Of a DNA stretch of 64,000 nucleotides, positions 1-11,120 are shown piece after piece. The notes under the pieces were generated by a model. That model did no database searches and was not told the DNA's origin. It was given only the letters and a program-made list of their open reading frames with translations. Within the stretch, counting starts at the first letter, position 1, and every line of letters begins with the position of its first letter. The translations under genes and the position numbers were made by a program. This DNA comes from Cliona cf. orientalis (taxonomy: Eukaryota; Porifera; Demospongiae; Clionaida; Clionaidae): assembly GCA_963930775.1 (NCBI GenBank), contig OZ005700.1, forward strand, positions 1,629,476 to 1,693,475, in the 5' to 3' direction.

Positions 1-3000
1 CCCCGTGAAGGGACAAGGCCTTTTAAAGCTCTACATCAGGTGAGCCAGCCAGCTGCTACTGGTTGTTTGTATCTCTGGTGTGTATAGTATGAGTGTGCTT
101 TAAAAAAATTGGTATGATATTATTGTAACGACACTTCGAAAAGTAGGTGCCAAAAGTGCAACTGCAGACAGCTGTTGTTGCCTAATTGGGGCCTTGTCAG
201 TGCAGTGCAGTGCATAATATACATTGTAATCACTATATAATCTTATAGTTGTGTGTCCGTCTGTCTGTCCGTTACGGAAGGTCGGCGGAAGTGATTTGAC
301 CCCGCGACACAAGAGGCTATATCTCTGGCCGTCGAGCATTACAAGCTACAACGAGGCGATCTCTGCGAGTGCCAGCCTTGGCACTAACTACAGGCACGAA
401 CACTAGCTTCTTAGACGGATTGTACAAAACCAAGCAACAAATGGAGACTTACATTCAGTGGCCTGCAGTTAGGTAAGCAGTTCAATTCATGAGAAGACAT
501 TACCTGAGTGGTCATCACGGAGGTAGAAGAGTCTGACTTTGACTTCTCGCGTTCTCAAGTCTTGCGAGGGGAGCTACGAGCAAGCTAACGACTTTTTTGG
601 ACAGTTGATTGATTCAGCCATGTGCTCAAACAGGATGCCATGAATGCGCATGCTCAATAGAATGTTCCAGAACATAGGTAAGGGTGACTTCAGCCACTTT
701 CCCAATCAGCAGTTGCAATTAAACTAGCACTCTGGCCTGTGGCCGTGCACCCTAATAGAGAGAGTAGTGGTGCAGTATGTGTGCATGCGCATGCTCAATA
801 GAATGTTCTAGAACTGTGCAGGTAAAGGGTGATTTCAGTCTCTTGCTAAATGAAACTAGCAGTGGCCGGCCATGCCTTTGTAAGAGTAGTGGCACAGTGT
901 TCCACTGAGACTTATTGAGTACATACACGTCCGCTACTTTGTGGATTCCTAACTGATGCCAAAATATATACAACAATCATGTGCAGCAGGGGGCGAGCGA
1001 AGCGAGCCCCCCTGCTTGTAATATTATATTATTATACTAAATTTTTATGTGTACATGTACATGATGTATAGCTCCTTATTTAGAAGTTAAACACACTACT
1101 GTGGCTTCATGGCATTGTCTTCTTTGTTGGTTGTGCAGACACAGGAGTGAGGAGGAGGAGGAGGTGGACGGGCCAATGGGAACTATCCGCATCAATGGCA
1201 GCCAGATCGAGACGAAGGTCGAGTACGCCACCGTCTCCTTGGGCCTCTCAACAAACGTGGAGGACATTCTAAAAGAGGCAGTGAAGCAGTTTGCAGCCCA
1301 GGTAACAAAAAAATTTCCAAGATATTTGTGCCATAAAAGTAAAGAATTGATTAATAATTGAATTTTGTGCTTGTTTGTGTTTTTTGTGGGTTGAGTAGGA
1401 TTCCGATGTAGCTAACTACTGCCTGGTCGAGGTAAGTCAGATAGGCGGAGTCAAGGAGCGAATTATGGACAACAAGGAGTGTCCTCTCAAACAGATTCTT
1501 GAGCTGAGAAAGGTGAGAGAGAGACTCACTGGCTAGGTCCTCCACCTGGTCTAATGGTCTGGGTAGATAAAAATTAATGTTTAGTGATGTCTCTTTTCTC
1601 TCTCTCTCTCTTGCTCTCTGTTGTAATCAATCAGGACTCGATAACTCTCAGCAACCGCCAGAGGTACTACATTCGTCGCCGCGGCGGTGCACCTGCAGCC
1701 ATCTTCATTGCCATGAAGAAGGACCTGCTCAAGAATGAGCAGCTCTACACACGACACGTCAAGAAGCTCATCTCTGAAGGTGAACCGAAGCCGCGCAATG
1801 GAGTAACACTATGCACACTTAAAATAATGCACGTAGTTACATAATAATATACGTATGCTCAGGACCAAAGGGGGAGCAAGGGGTTAATTTGCTGCTATGT
1901 ATAGTTCTTTATATCAGTTTGTATTTTATTTGCAGCTCCTCAGCATCTTCTGCCTGAAAACATACCCTACAATCTCATCAAGTTTGGCCCCGCCTTCCCG
2001 AACATGGGTGGTCTCATTCTCGAGTTTCCGTCGCTGGAGCTGGCCATGAGGATCTCGGCCGCTCTGGAGCAGTCAACATCCAGCCCCAAGATCATCATGC
2101 TACCCACCATTCATGTACGTACCATACCCATGCCCATGTACACGTACGCACATACACACACACATACATACATTATACCTATTGCTGTCAGACTAAAGTG
2201 GTCTTAATAGTAGCTACAGTTTCATCTACATGGTGTCAGCTATACATGTGTAGGTATAAAAGAACGAGCACACTTGCTATGTGTATACTAGATTTCTTAC
2301 CCAATCAAGAACCTCAACAATATCAGCTATTTGTACTTACATGTACATATACTGTAGAGTCTGTTTTCAGTATGTGTTTATCTATCATCATGCGAGTTAA
2401 TTTAGATGTTAGTTCTAATAATTATTGCTACAACATCTATCAAACTTGCTTCACATGCAGTCTGAATTTGTGACGATGAACCAGGAACCATTGCTAGTCT
2501 TTGTCAACGGGAAGAGCGGTGGTAATCAAGGGGTGGAGCTTCTCTCGGCATTCCGGCGCCACCTCAACCCCCATCAAGTCTACGACCTGGCCAACTGCGG
2601 TCCCATTCCGGGTCTCTATGCCTTCCGTCACATGAAACACTTCCGCATTCTGATTGGTGGAGGTGATGGTACCTTTGGGTGGGTGCTGGCGGCCCTCACG
2701 GAGATCAAGGACTGCCTGAAGTGCAAGAATCCTCCAAGCGCCTTACTTCCTCTTGGCACTGGTCAGTTGAGTAATTGCCCTGCAATAATAATAAAGTACA
2801 CGTCACGTATATTATTATAAAAACTGTAGTGGCTGCCCTGCATGGGTTTTGTTGCATGAGATGTCTTTTCTGAAAGAAACTCGTTTTAACTGTATGTAAC
2901 TCGAGCAGTATATTCAGTTTGTTAAGCTGATGGACCCATTTAGCCAGAATTACTCATAGGGTAGATTCCATGGCTTTTTCGCCATCGGAAGCTACACAGG

Positions 3001-5385
3001 TTTCAGTATGATCCTCGACGTAACTATGTACTGGTTCGTTGTGTTTATTCTGGCTGATTACAGCTAGTCATTGTTTTGATTGGCCACTGTGTGCAGTACG
3101 GGAAGTTTGCAATGATCTGGCCAAGGATCTCTAGCTAGATAGCGGTGAAGTGTCTGGTATTGAAATCTATAATATTATTATGTGTACATGAAGTGGAGTG
3201 CCTGTAGCCTACATGTATAGCTAGCCAGCAAAATACGTAGGTATCTAGCCTTAAGAACTTGGGAGCGTACTCACTAATATCGGTTGCACTGTTACAGTAG
3301 GCAAATGATTTGGTGAGGGCTCTCAATAATAGCTAGCCAGTAATATATTATACATGTAGGTGCCTAACCTTGAGAATTCAGGGGTGCAGGTGGTTAGCAT
3401 CGAAGCTATGTGTTACTAATGTATGCATAATCATATTATGTACACTTGTAGGTAATGATCTGGCGAGGGCTCTCAAGTGGGGTGCCGGCTACACAGGAGA
3501 GAAGGTAGTGCAGGTGCTGTTGTCCGTCGAGGATGCTAACGTCGTCGAAATGGATAGGTACATACTCACATGACTGTAATGACGTGATCGTGAATAGCTG
3601 TTGCATCTCTACAATTGAGGAACAGATTACGATGTTTTATGCACAGAATCACAATGTGGGCTTTATGCTGTGTATAGCTTCAGTAGAGCGTTGATGCTCT
3701 TAGCAGTGTTCCTCTGATTGTGTATGTACAGTTGCATGTGAAGATGTGACGATTATTTTTACGACACAAGAGCAGGATAGGTGTTAATTAGTGTGTGAGT
3801 GGTGACAATGTATGTACATCCATTGTGTGTACACATTATAATATTATTATGTCCCCAAATATATTGCTCTATTCCTTCGACACCAGGTGGAATGTGCAGT
3901 TTCAGAACATCCACCTGCCCAAGGGCACGGGGAGCAGGCAGGACGAGTGGGCAAAGGTGACCCTTGAACCCCACTCGGTCGTCATGAACAACTACCTTGG
4001 GATTGGGCTGGATGCGGCCATTGCCCTCGACTTCCATCTGGCCAGAGAGGAGAACCCGGAGAAGTTCAGCAGCAGGTAGAGTAACTATTTTGCTGTAGGT
4101 GGTGATGTCATGATGTCACTCTCAGATGCTTAGCTGTAGGGTAGGGTAGAAGCGACAGAAATTCTCTGTATTATTATGGACAAAGTAATGCTCAGTTTAC
4201 ATACAGCTTGCAAATGTTATGTTGTCCACAAAGAGTCTTTGTTACTTCTAAACAGCGTAGTGGATAGTTCCCCTATATACTTCGATAATAGTTACTCCTG
4301 TGGAAACCTTCACATAGCTGTTATTTGGTCCATCTGAATAATAAGCAATTTTTTGCGTCACGTGTAGGTTTCACAACAAGGGCGTCTACCTTCAGCTAGG
4401 TCTCCAGAAGATGGTCTCCAAGGGTGCCGTCTCCAAGCTGCGTCAACACATTAATATGTTCGTCGACGACAGGCTGGTCGACCTGCCCGAGTGCGAGGGG
4501 ATAGTCTTCCTCAATATTCAGAGCTGGGGGGCCGGAGCTGACCCCTGGGGGACCTCAACTGATCCTGTGCGTTAATATTAATTTTTTCGGTGGACTTCAA
4601 AAGTTATAATTTATTTTCATTTTCACCTCTTATTGCTGTAGAATTATGAACCTGCTAGTTTTGGAGATGGACTGTTGGAGGTGGTGGGAATCACAGGAGT
4701 TGTGCAAATGGTGAGAACGGGATTATATTAACTTAACTATCCTGTACTAAGTTTTATGCTACTTTGGTATGGTATATAGGGCCAGATCCAGAGTGGTGTG
4801 AGGACTGGCATCAGAATTGCACAGGGCAAGAAGGTAACCAAAAGTAATTACTATAACTTAGTAATCCACCCCCCCCCCCCCCCCCCCCCAATGAGAGGCA
4901 GAGAGAGAAAGAGAGAGGGAGCACATTGAAGTTAGCATGGTGTGATTCTCATCGTGTACAACATTACTACCACCCCCCCTCCCCCAAAAAATTCACATAC
5001 GCTCTGTCACTCTCACTGACAAAATTGATCCCCTCTCCTCCACATACCTCACTCTCACTGGATCACACATGCACATACTCTACAGTTCAAGGTTGAATTC
5101 CTGTCGACAGTGCCTGTGCAGGTGGATGGGGAGGCGTGGCCTCAGCCTCCCGGTGTGATGACCATCGAGCGTCTTCCCGAGCAGGCCACCATGCTGCTTG
5201 GTCCCGACAAAGCCATCTACTCTCGCTCCTTGTCCAAGAAGGAGGAATCGACAAAGATAGCGCTGATGCAGAGCATCTCTCAGCCGGACCTGCTCCTCAG
5301 CGGAGGGATGAGCTCTAGGAGGGGGCGAAACAGCAACCCCACTCCCCCCGACCAAGAGGCGCTGATCATCCCCGAGGAATCTTAA
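1..5385 (+). CDS. DGKQ: Diacylglycerol kinase theta-like, 5' end outside the window
   Basis: This enzyme phosphorylates diacylglycerol to phosphatidic acid at membranes, ending DAG signalling. Exons, inferred from splice sites and phase: 1-39, 1139-1301, 1399-1512, 1635-1779, 1936-2114, 2461-2761, 3452-3557, 3887-4075, 4368-4566, 4642-4710, 4780-4833, 5096-5385. The first visible residues ([13 protein letters not shown]) join in phase to the 1139 exon. Exons 2 to 5 encode a Ras-association-like region, as in the theta type. The catalytic domain starts at about 2485 ([14 protein letters not shown]) and carries the ATP-binding [11 protein letters not shown] motif near 2662. The accessory domain runs from NDLARALKW to the exon at 4780 ([18 protein letters not shown]). 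The last exon holds [11 protein letters not shown] and a polar tail ending EES. The N-terminal C1 and PH regions expected for the family would lie upstream of base 1. The tail faces ACOX1, with 297 bp between the stops. Confidence 0.93.
646..910. repeat. Diverged tandem duplication in DGKQ intron 1
   Basis: The block GCGCATGCTCAATAGAATGT occurs at about 646 and again at about 787. In both copies it is followed by matching AGAAC, GGTAA-GGGTGA-TTCAG, ACTAGCA and AGAGTAGTGG segments in the same order. The period is about 141 bp with many substitutions. It lies inside the 1.1-kb intron between the exons at 1-39 and 1139. Confidence 0.7.
3108..3475 (+). repeat. Decayed tandem copies of the start of a DGKQ exon
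   Basis: The exon starting at 3452 begins AATGATCTGGCGAGGGCTCT. Related strings stand upstream at about 3110 (AATGATCTGGCCAAGGATCT) and about 3303 (AATGATTTGGTGAGGGCTCT). The 3303 copy is preceded by its own AG acceptor-like bases. Flanking text is shared as well: CTAGCCAG followed by TAGGT and CCTTGAGAA- or CCTTAAGAA-like sequence occurs before the 3303 and 3452 copies. I read this as a segmental duplication of intron plus exon start, with only the last copy still used. Confidence 0.72.
4867..4889. repeat. Poly-C tract in a DGKQ intron
   Basis: An uninterrupted run of about 22 cytosines lies in the intron between the exons at 4780 and 5096. It is followed by a short purine-rich stretch. The exact length should be treated as uncertain. 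Confidence 0.8.
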
Positions 5386-5682
5386 TCATAATGGGCAGCT
5401 GGCTGGGAGGGAAAACTGAATCAATTGTATTTTAGTGTACCATGACTATACATATTTTTGTATACATAGAAGTGAACATTTTTTACTGCACAATGCATAC
5501 CACTGCCTGTACATTTTCTTTTGCATTACTGTTGGTTACGAAAAATATTCATTTTTGCAGCAAATTATAAAGAATTTAAGAAAACAAGTCATTAAAATTA
5601 TAATAAAAACAACAGTTTTTAAGGTTGATCCCCACTATAATAATAATAAATTAAATATTATTATTAGTATTATAATACTGAT
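5386..5682. other. Short tail-to-tail intergenic gap between DGKQ and ACOX1
   Basis: This is 297 bp of AT-rich DNA between two convergent stop codons, presumably both 3' UTRs. No coding sequence is supported here. The long frame crossing it has no homology that I recognise. Confidence 0.7.
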
Positions 5683-8600
5683 CTACAGTTTGGACTTGGG
5701 TGGTTTCAGTAGGTCCTTCAGGTACTTGTGGTAGACATCATGGACCTGTGTGTGTGGAGGACAAAAATGCATCACATCTTCCAATGATTTAATTACAGTC
5801 GAGCCTCTGATAACGGACCCTCCGAGAAGCGGACAACCTCTCTATAGCGGACAAGTGCCGTGTTACCGATTGAATTTAGCATAGTTATAGTACATTAGCA
5901 ACCTCCGAGAAGCGGACGCTTCTCGATTCCGGACAGCGGACAAGATCCAAGCTCCCAACGTGACTTTTCAATGCAAAACTGCCTCTAAATAGCGGACATC
6001 CGGAAACCACGCCCTTAAATTAACGATGACACGCCCACCTTTGCGCAATCTAGGCGGTTGCGATATTATGCCGCATGCGCGATAATAATATTCGCCTTGA
6101 CTCCAGATGACGATTTTGGAGTAGCCAGTACTTCAGAAACAAAAAAATTCAGTCTGTGCTATGTTGATACTGAAAACAGAACATACCAACCACTTGATTA
6201 TCATCTCTACTGCTCTTATCATGCATTTCAGTGCATTTACTAACTTGTTAAGGATAATACAATCAAAATGGATTGAACCTCCGAGATAGGGACAACCTCC
6301 GAGCAAAGGACAAGAGGCCCGTTCCCAAAGTGTCCTTTGTTCGGAGGCTCGACTGTATATCTCTCTAGCGCAACTACTTAGGGATATTTGTACTCTGACC
6401 TGTTTCTTATTTCTAGGTGCCTTGAGTGCCCATTCGTAGAGGTGAGTGTACACATTGCCATCATAGCGACCAAGAACAGAGTTGAGAATCTCGTCAGGTA
6501 TGTCAAAGGCATCGACGAGAGGGACTGCCTCTTTCCTGATGGTCTGGAGTAGCGAGTACAGCTGCTTCCGGATCAGAGAGACCTGCTCGCTGGTCATGTA
6601 ACCACCCTGAGTGAAGAAAGAGAGAGGGGGAGAGGGAAGGAGAGAGGGAGAGAGAGATACAGCAGTCTAGGTTAGCATTGACATCAATTAGCAACCTCAA
6701 TTCAATTACATCAGCTAGACCTACACACACCAACATACACATGCACTACATACCATCATGAAATCTCCAGAGTATTTCACCACTCCGAATGCAGCATAGA
6801 GAGTGCAAAGGGCATTGACTGTTTCGATATTGCTGGGTGTGATCATTGTACTATTCTGGATGGCCTCGTAGAAAGCCTTCAAAACTATGTAATGACAGTG
6901 GGCCTGTAGACATGATGAAAATAGGTAAAGGTCGTCAAAACTTTATGCACCCACACTTACGATGGCGGCTGCTATCCAGTCACAGGTAGAGGCATTCCAG
7001 GCATCTACTTGCTTCATACCACGTCCAAGGCCAGCTTGGTAGCTCTCTGCTGCCACAACAACCATTCTGTTCAATTAAAAAAACCCTTTGCAATTTTTTG
7101 TCTCCAACGAGAAGGCTTGTATATAAAGGCACAAGAATAAGAAAAGGAAAGCCATTGCCAAACTCAAAACTACCTCCCTCAGACAGAGACCACTATAATA
7201 TATATGCAGGTTCAACTGTTACGTGTGCTGAATTACCTCCTTGCTCTCTGCCTGTAGGCCTCGAGCTGAATGTGAGGGTCTGAAAACTGCTCTGCTGTTC
7301 TCAGTGGGCAGCTCTTGTGCAGGTAGTAGTCTGAGGCCAGGTAGGAGACATTCTCCGGGAGCTTGGACGCTGGCAGCTGCTGGGAGTAGAGCTTGTTGAG
7401 GTACCGGGCTGTCTGGAGGAACAAGACCGTGTTCTCTCCCTCGTACGTGACTGAGGCGACAAAGTCGACGTATATGTCCGGGATACCACTGGCACGGGAG
7501 TAGCCATGACCCCCACAAGCCTGACGACAAAGCTGAAGTTGGTACAACAGAAGAATGTCATGATATGGGAAGGAATCAATCAATAAAGGAAGTCTACAAT
7601 ACTGTTACCAACTATTTCATAACTAACTATCAATAAATCAGTTACCTCAATTCCCTCTGCACAGACCATGGAGCTGAAGGCCTTCAGACCAGCACTGGTG
7701 GCATGCAGCTGAGGAGGGAGGGAGGGAGGGAGACAATAAAAAAAATTTAATAACAAATGAACAGTTGAGAACAAAAAATTTAATGGCCACTATACAGTAA
7801 GTGAGCCTCCTACCTCTGGGAGGGACTCCAGGTTCCCATCGGCAATCTCAGCCCTTGACTCCATGTGGACACGGAGCATGTATCGACCGGTCAGAATGAG
7901 TGCATATGCAGAGGCTATCAGAGGCAGCAGCTTGAACTGCTGAGCCTGGTAGTCCATCACCTGGACCTCAGGTGACCTGTAGTATACAAGAGTATACACA
8001 ATTAGTATACAGAGATAGATACGAGTATACATAGTATACAGAGCTAGATAAAAAGGTTGTACTGACCCAGGTTCAGGTTGGCCCTGTCTTCGAACGATGC
8101 TATATCTCGTTGCTATCGTAACAGCCCTGGAGAGTGCCATGGCAACAAAGATGACGATCCCTGACCGAACCATGACCATAGTCCCATAGGTGATTTTGTC
8201 CGAGGGTGGTTTGATGTAGGTACCATCAGGGGTCACCTATCAGATACAGTAATAGTAATGTTAGCCAATCTTTGCCATAGCTCTATTTCTTCTCTCTTTC
8301 CCTCTCTCTCTCTCTCTACACACACACATACACCCACTCACATCAAGTACTGTACTACAATGGTTGTCACTCGGCTCACCTTTGAGTACCTCATGAGCAT
8401 CTGGTCCCTGGGGATCCTCACATTGTTCAGCCTGAGGAAGCCATTGTCCATGCCAAAGTAGCCTAGCTTGGGACCAATGTCACCCACAGTCACACCTACA
8501 CATGTGCAGATACTTTATTATCCACCTATCCTTTGACAACTATATACTGCATAATTTTTTATGATCATTAATTTCAACCTACTACTGTAGTTGTACCTGG

Positions 8601-9798
8601 CAAGGGGGTGTGGTCTTCCAGACTTCTCAGCTGAACAATGAAAGTATGAATGCCATAATCCACACCTTTTGTTATCAGCCGGGCCAGTAGAACTGCGTGG
8701 GTAGCAGTGTGACCCACTGAGAAATGAAATAATTGCAGAAAACAAGAGATAAAAGGTTATACTTCATCTATGTTTTTTTGCCTGAGCCCCACTGGACTCA
8801 CATGTTCCTGGCCACCACTTGGTAGCAGTGAGAGTAGGAGTATCAAGCACAAACTCCTGAGTAGTAGGATCGTAGGTCGCTGTTGTCTCCAAGCCTCGGA
8901 CATTTGTACCTTTGGAGGAAGGGGGGGGGGGGGGGATGAAATATTCTTGATTGAATAGAGCACTATAATTTTGATGAAATGAGGATAGCAATACACGACC
9001 CCTCTCATCATTGGCCTACCCTAAGTAAGATCACCCACACCCCTTTCTCTAGTAGAGTAGCCGGCAATTTGCCTATAAAATCTCTGGTCAATAATCACAT
9101 TAATTTTTACCATGTCCCATCTCTGTCTGTGCATATGCTCCAATGATCCTGTAGTCCCTGATCAGTGGAACCCACTTCTCTCTCTGCTCATCGGTCCCTT
9201 GGCTCTGTATGGCAGGCAGAAAGACACCATCACTCAGAAAAAATGCATCTGCACCTATCAACGAGTTCACACTGTGCAATGTGTAGCGTGTGCATATGCA
9301 AGCAAAGTGTTAGCACCAACCTCAATAGTTGGGATGAACATGCCCTCATGCAGTCCAATCGGCTGCTCTTCACACATGGCACTGTAATTAATTAAAGTAG
9401 GAGGAGTGTGCATTGAAGGGGAGATACTTGTGCACGTATTTACTTCTTGAGCATGCTCATTTCAATTTGATCCAGCTTGAGATCCCTGGTAACCTTGACG
9501 TAGTGCACTGATTTCTGCATTGCACGATCGAGTGCCTCTTCCCTCGTCAGAAAGTATTTATCATCCAATCGAAAGACTGGATCATCAACTACTAGCTGCA
9601 CTGAAGAGCATAAATGGAAAAAAAAATCGTGTTGGCAGCACGTAAATGAACATGGAAGAGGGACTTACTGACTCTCTTTCTTTTCTCTGTAATCATTTCA
9701 CCGCCATCTATGAACTCCGTGAGTTCTGCTAGGTTCAAGGCACTTGCCTCTCGCTCCCTGCGGAGCTCTGGTACCATGTAGCCGCCCAGCTTAGCCAT
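5683..9798 (-). CDS. ACOX1: Peroxisomal acyl-CoA oxidase, ACOX1 type
   Basis: ACOX1 is the FAD enzyme for the first step of peroxisomal fatty-acid beta-oxidation; it makes trans-2-enoyl-CoA and hydrogen peroxide. The start [17 protein letters not shown] aligns with the vertebrate ELRRERD-type N-terminus. Visible landmarks in order are [58 protein letters not shown] joined to [13 protein letters not shown] (carrying the Glu expected to be catalytic), [16 protein letters not shown], and [20 protein letters not shown]. The protein ends KPPKSKL, a perfect C-terminal SKL peroxisomal import signal. There are about 14 exons. The first ones are about 9669-9798, 9444-9595, 9321-9381, 9111-9248 and 8802-8909; the last is 5683-5745. 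The intron before the last exon carries a TA-flanked inverted-repeat element. Confidence 0.95.
5796..6355. mobile_element. Tc1/mariner-superfamily (pogo/Tigger-like) MITE in an ACOX1 intron
   Basis: The left end is TA-CAGTCGAGCCTCTGATAAC and the right end is GGAGGCTCGACTG-TA, so the termini are inverted and flanked by a TA duplication. The terminal repeats extend imperfectly for about 60 bp, with subrepeats of CCTCCGAGAAGCGGACA and related strings. The element is about 560 bp with no convincing transposase frame, so it is non-autonomous. The CAGTCGA-type terminus and TA target fit pogo/Tigger-like elements (family knowledge; exact family not checked). Confidence 0.88.
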
Positions 9799-9888
9799 CG
9801 CTCTCCTCGGGGGAAGAATGCACCGAAGAAAAGGTCATAGAGGGCGTAAGTCACGTGGCACCGCCCTTACTACACCCGCCTGTATCAA

Positions 9889-9900
9889 TGCGCATGCGCA
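9889..9900. promoter_or_regulatory. NRF1-type palindrome TGCGCATGCGCA between ACOX1 and LKAAEAR1
   Basis: This exact 12-bp palindrome lies in the 196-bp gap between the divergent ATGs at 9798 and 9995. It matches the vertebrate NRF1 binding consensus. Binding in this organism is inferred. Confidence 0.75.
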
Positions 9901-9994
9901 TGTGCTGCATCTTTAAGGCCACACCCAACGTTCACTTGTTGCTCTGGAAACCAAAATTAATGAAAGACACTGCATAGCTGATACATGTTCAAGG

Positions 9995-11000
9995 ATGCAG
10001 AGTCGTAGACGAGCGTCAAGCCCTGGCGCTTCCAGTGAGAACAGACCAAAGGTAACTCCCCTGGAGAGAAAGCCAACGTATGTATCTGTGGGAGATGATC
10101 CAGAGGAAGGCAATAAGGCCACTATTGACATCACGCTCTCCAAGAAACTACAAAGCAAGAAATTGCAAAGCATGATCAAGCGACAACAGACTTTGGGTAT
10201 GTCAAGTTTTCCTTAAGTACACTCCCACTATTTCATGTAGTTGTATCGAAATACACAGAAGAAGAAAGGTCAAAGGGCAAAAGTGTATCCAAATTTGAGG
10301 CACGAAACTGGAAGCAACTGACAGACAAACAGCTCAGTAAAATGACTCCGATCGAGAGGAGCCGGTACATGGCGTATGAACCCCCGGCAAAGGAGGTGGA
10401 AGAGAGAAGAATGGAGAGCCTTAGGAGAGTCAGAGAAGCAAAAGCAGCGGAGAGAGAGTATGTGAATAACCCCATGTGGTCGTTGTTTAATAGAATCTGA
10501 TTAAATTTTATAGGCAGTATGCTGGGCAACAGTTGACAGAGATGATAGATTACGAACAGAACAGTGAACTTGTTGGACAACTGAAGTAAGAAAGATTACT
10601 TGTCAATGACAGTCGTCGAGTTTAAAGCATTATGATACAATAATTCAGATCAGCAGAGGCGAGAGACAGAATCAGAACAATGAAACTTGCATACCAACAC
10701 AACAGAGTAAGCAGCTCCACCAACACACTGTCACATTATGGCTGATACTATATTATAATGATCACAGGTTGCAGAATTGAATCATTTAATAGCTTCCCAG
10801 CCAACCTCAATTCAGGCCGTCCGGTTAAAAAGCTTTATCCCTCCAAATGAACACCTTCCAGAAGTGCCTGAAATTCTTAGCAGAAAAGAGGTAATTTGTA
10901 CAAAATTAATGTATGAAAAAATATATTTTTGTATGCACAGCGTATTCGATGTGAGGTTTTGCTTGAAGATGATAAAGGACTGACTATTAACAGAACATAA
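9995..11000 (+). CDS. LKAAEAR1: LKAAEAR1-like small protein
   Basis: This is a protein of roughly 230 residues with no established biochemical role. Inferred exons: 9995-10196, about 10259-10457, then short exons near 10514-10587, 10649-10708, 10769-10890 and 10941-11000; phases join cleanly. The name rests on the segment LKSAEARDRIRTMKLAYQHN, close to the LKAAEAR signature, and on the C-terminus RKERIRCEVLLEDDKG, which resembles the ETILEE-type end of the vertebrate protein. The first half is basic and Ser-rich and the middle is charged and probably helical (EVEERRMESLRRVREAKAAE). It starts 196 bp from the ACOX1 start codon, head to head, and ends 120 bp from the GCLC stop, tail to tail. The family assignment is from memory of a short motif; the gene structure itself is well supported. 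Confidence 0.72.
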
Positions 11001-11120
11001 GAAACACTGTATGTAAAATTCTTATTTGCCTGCCTATATCACAGATTCATTGCTATAAATAATTTTTACAGCATAAAAAAATTGCTCACATTACGAGTTA
11101 TGCAAAATGATTAGTCATTA

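Noticed and set aside
1584..2473. Several 60-90 residue frames in DGKQ introns
   Set aside because: They read through splice sites; only the parts within the listed exons are coding.
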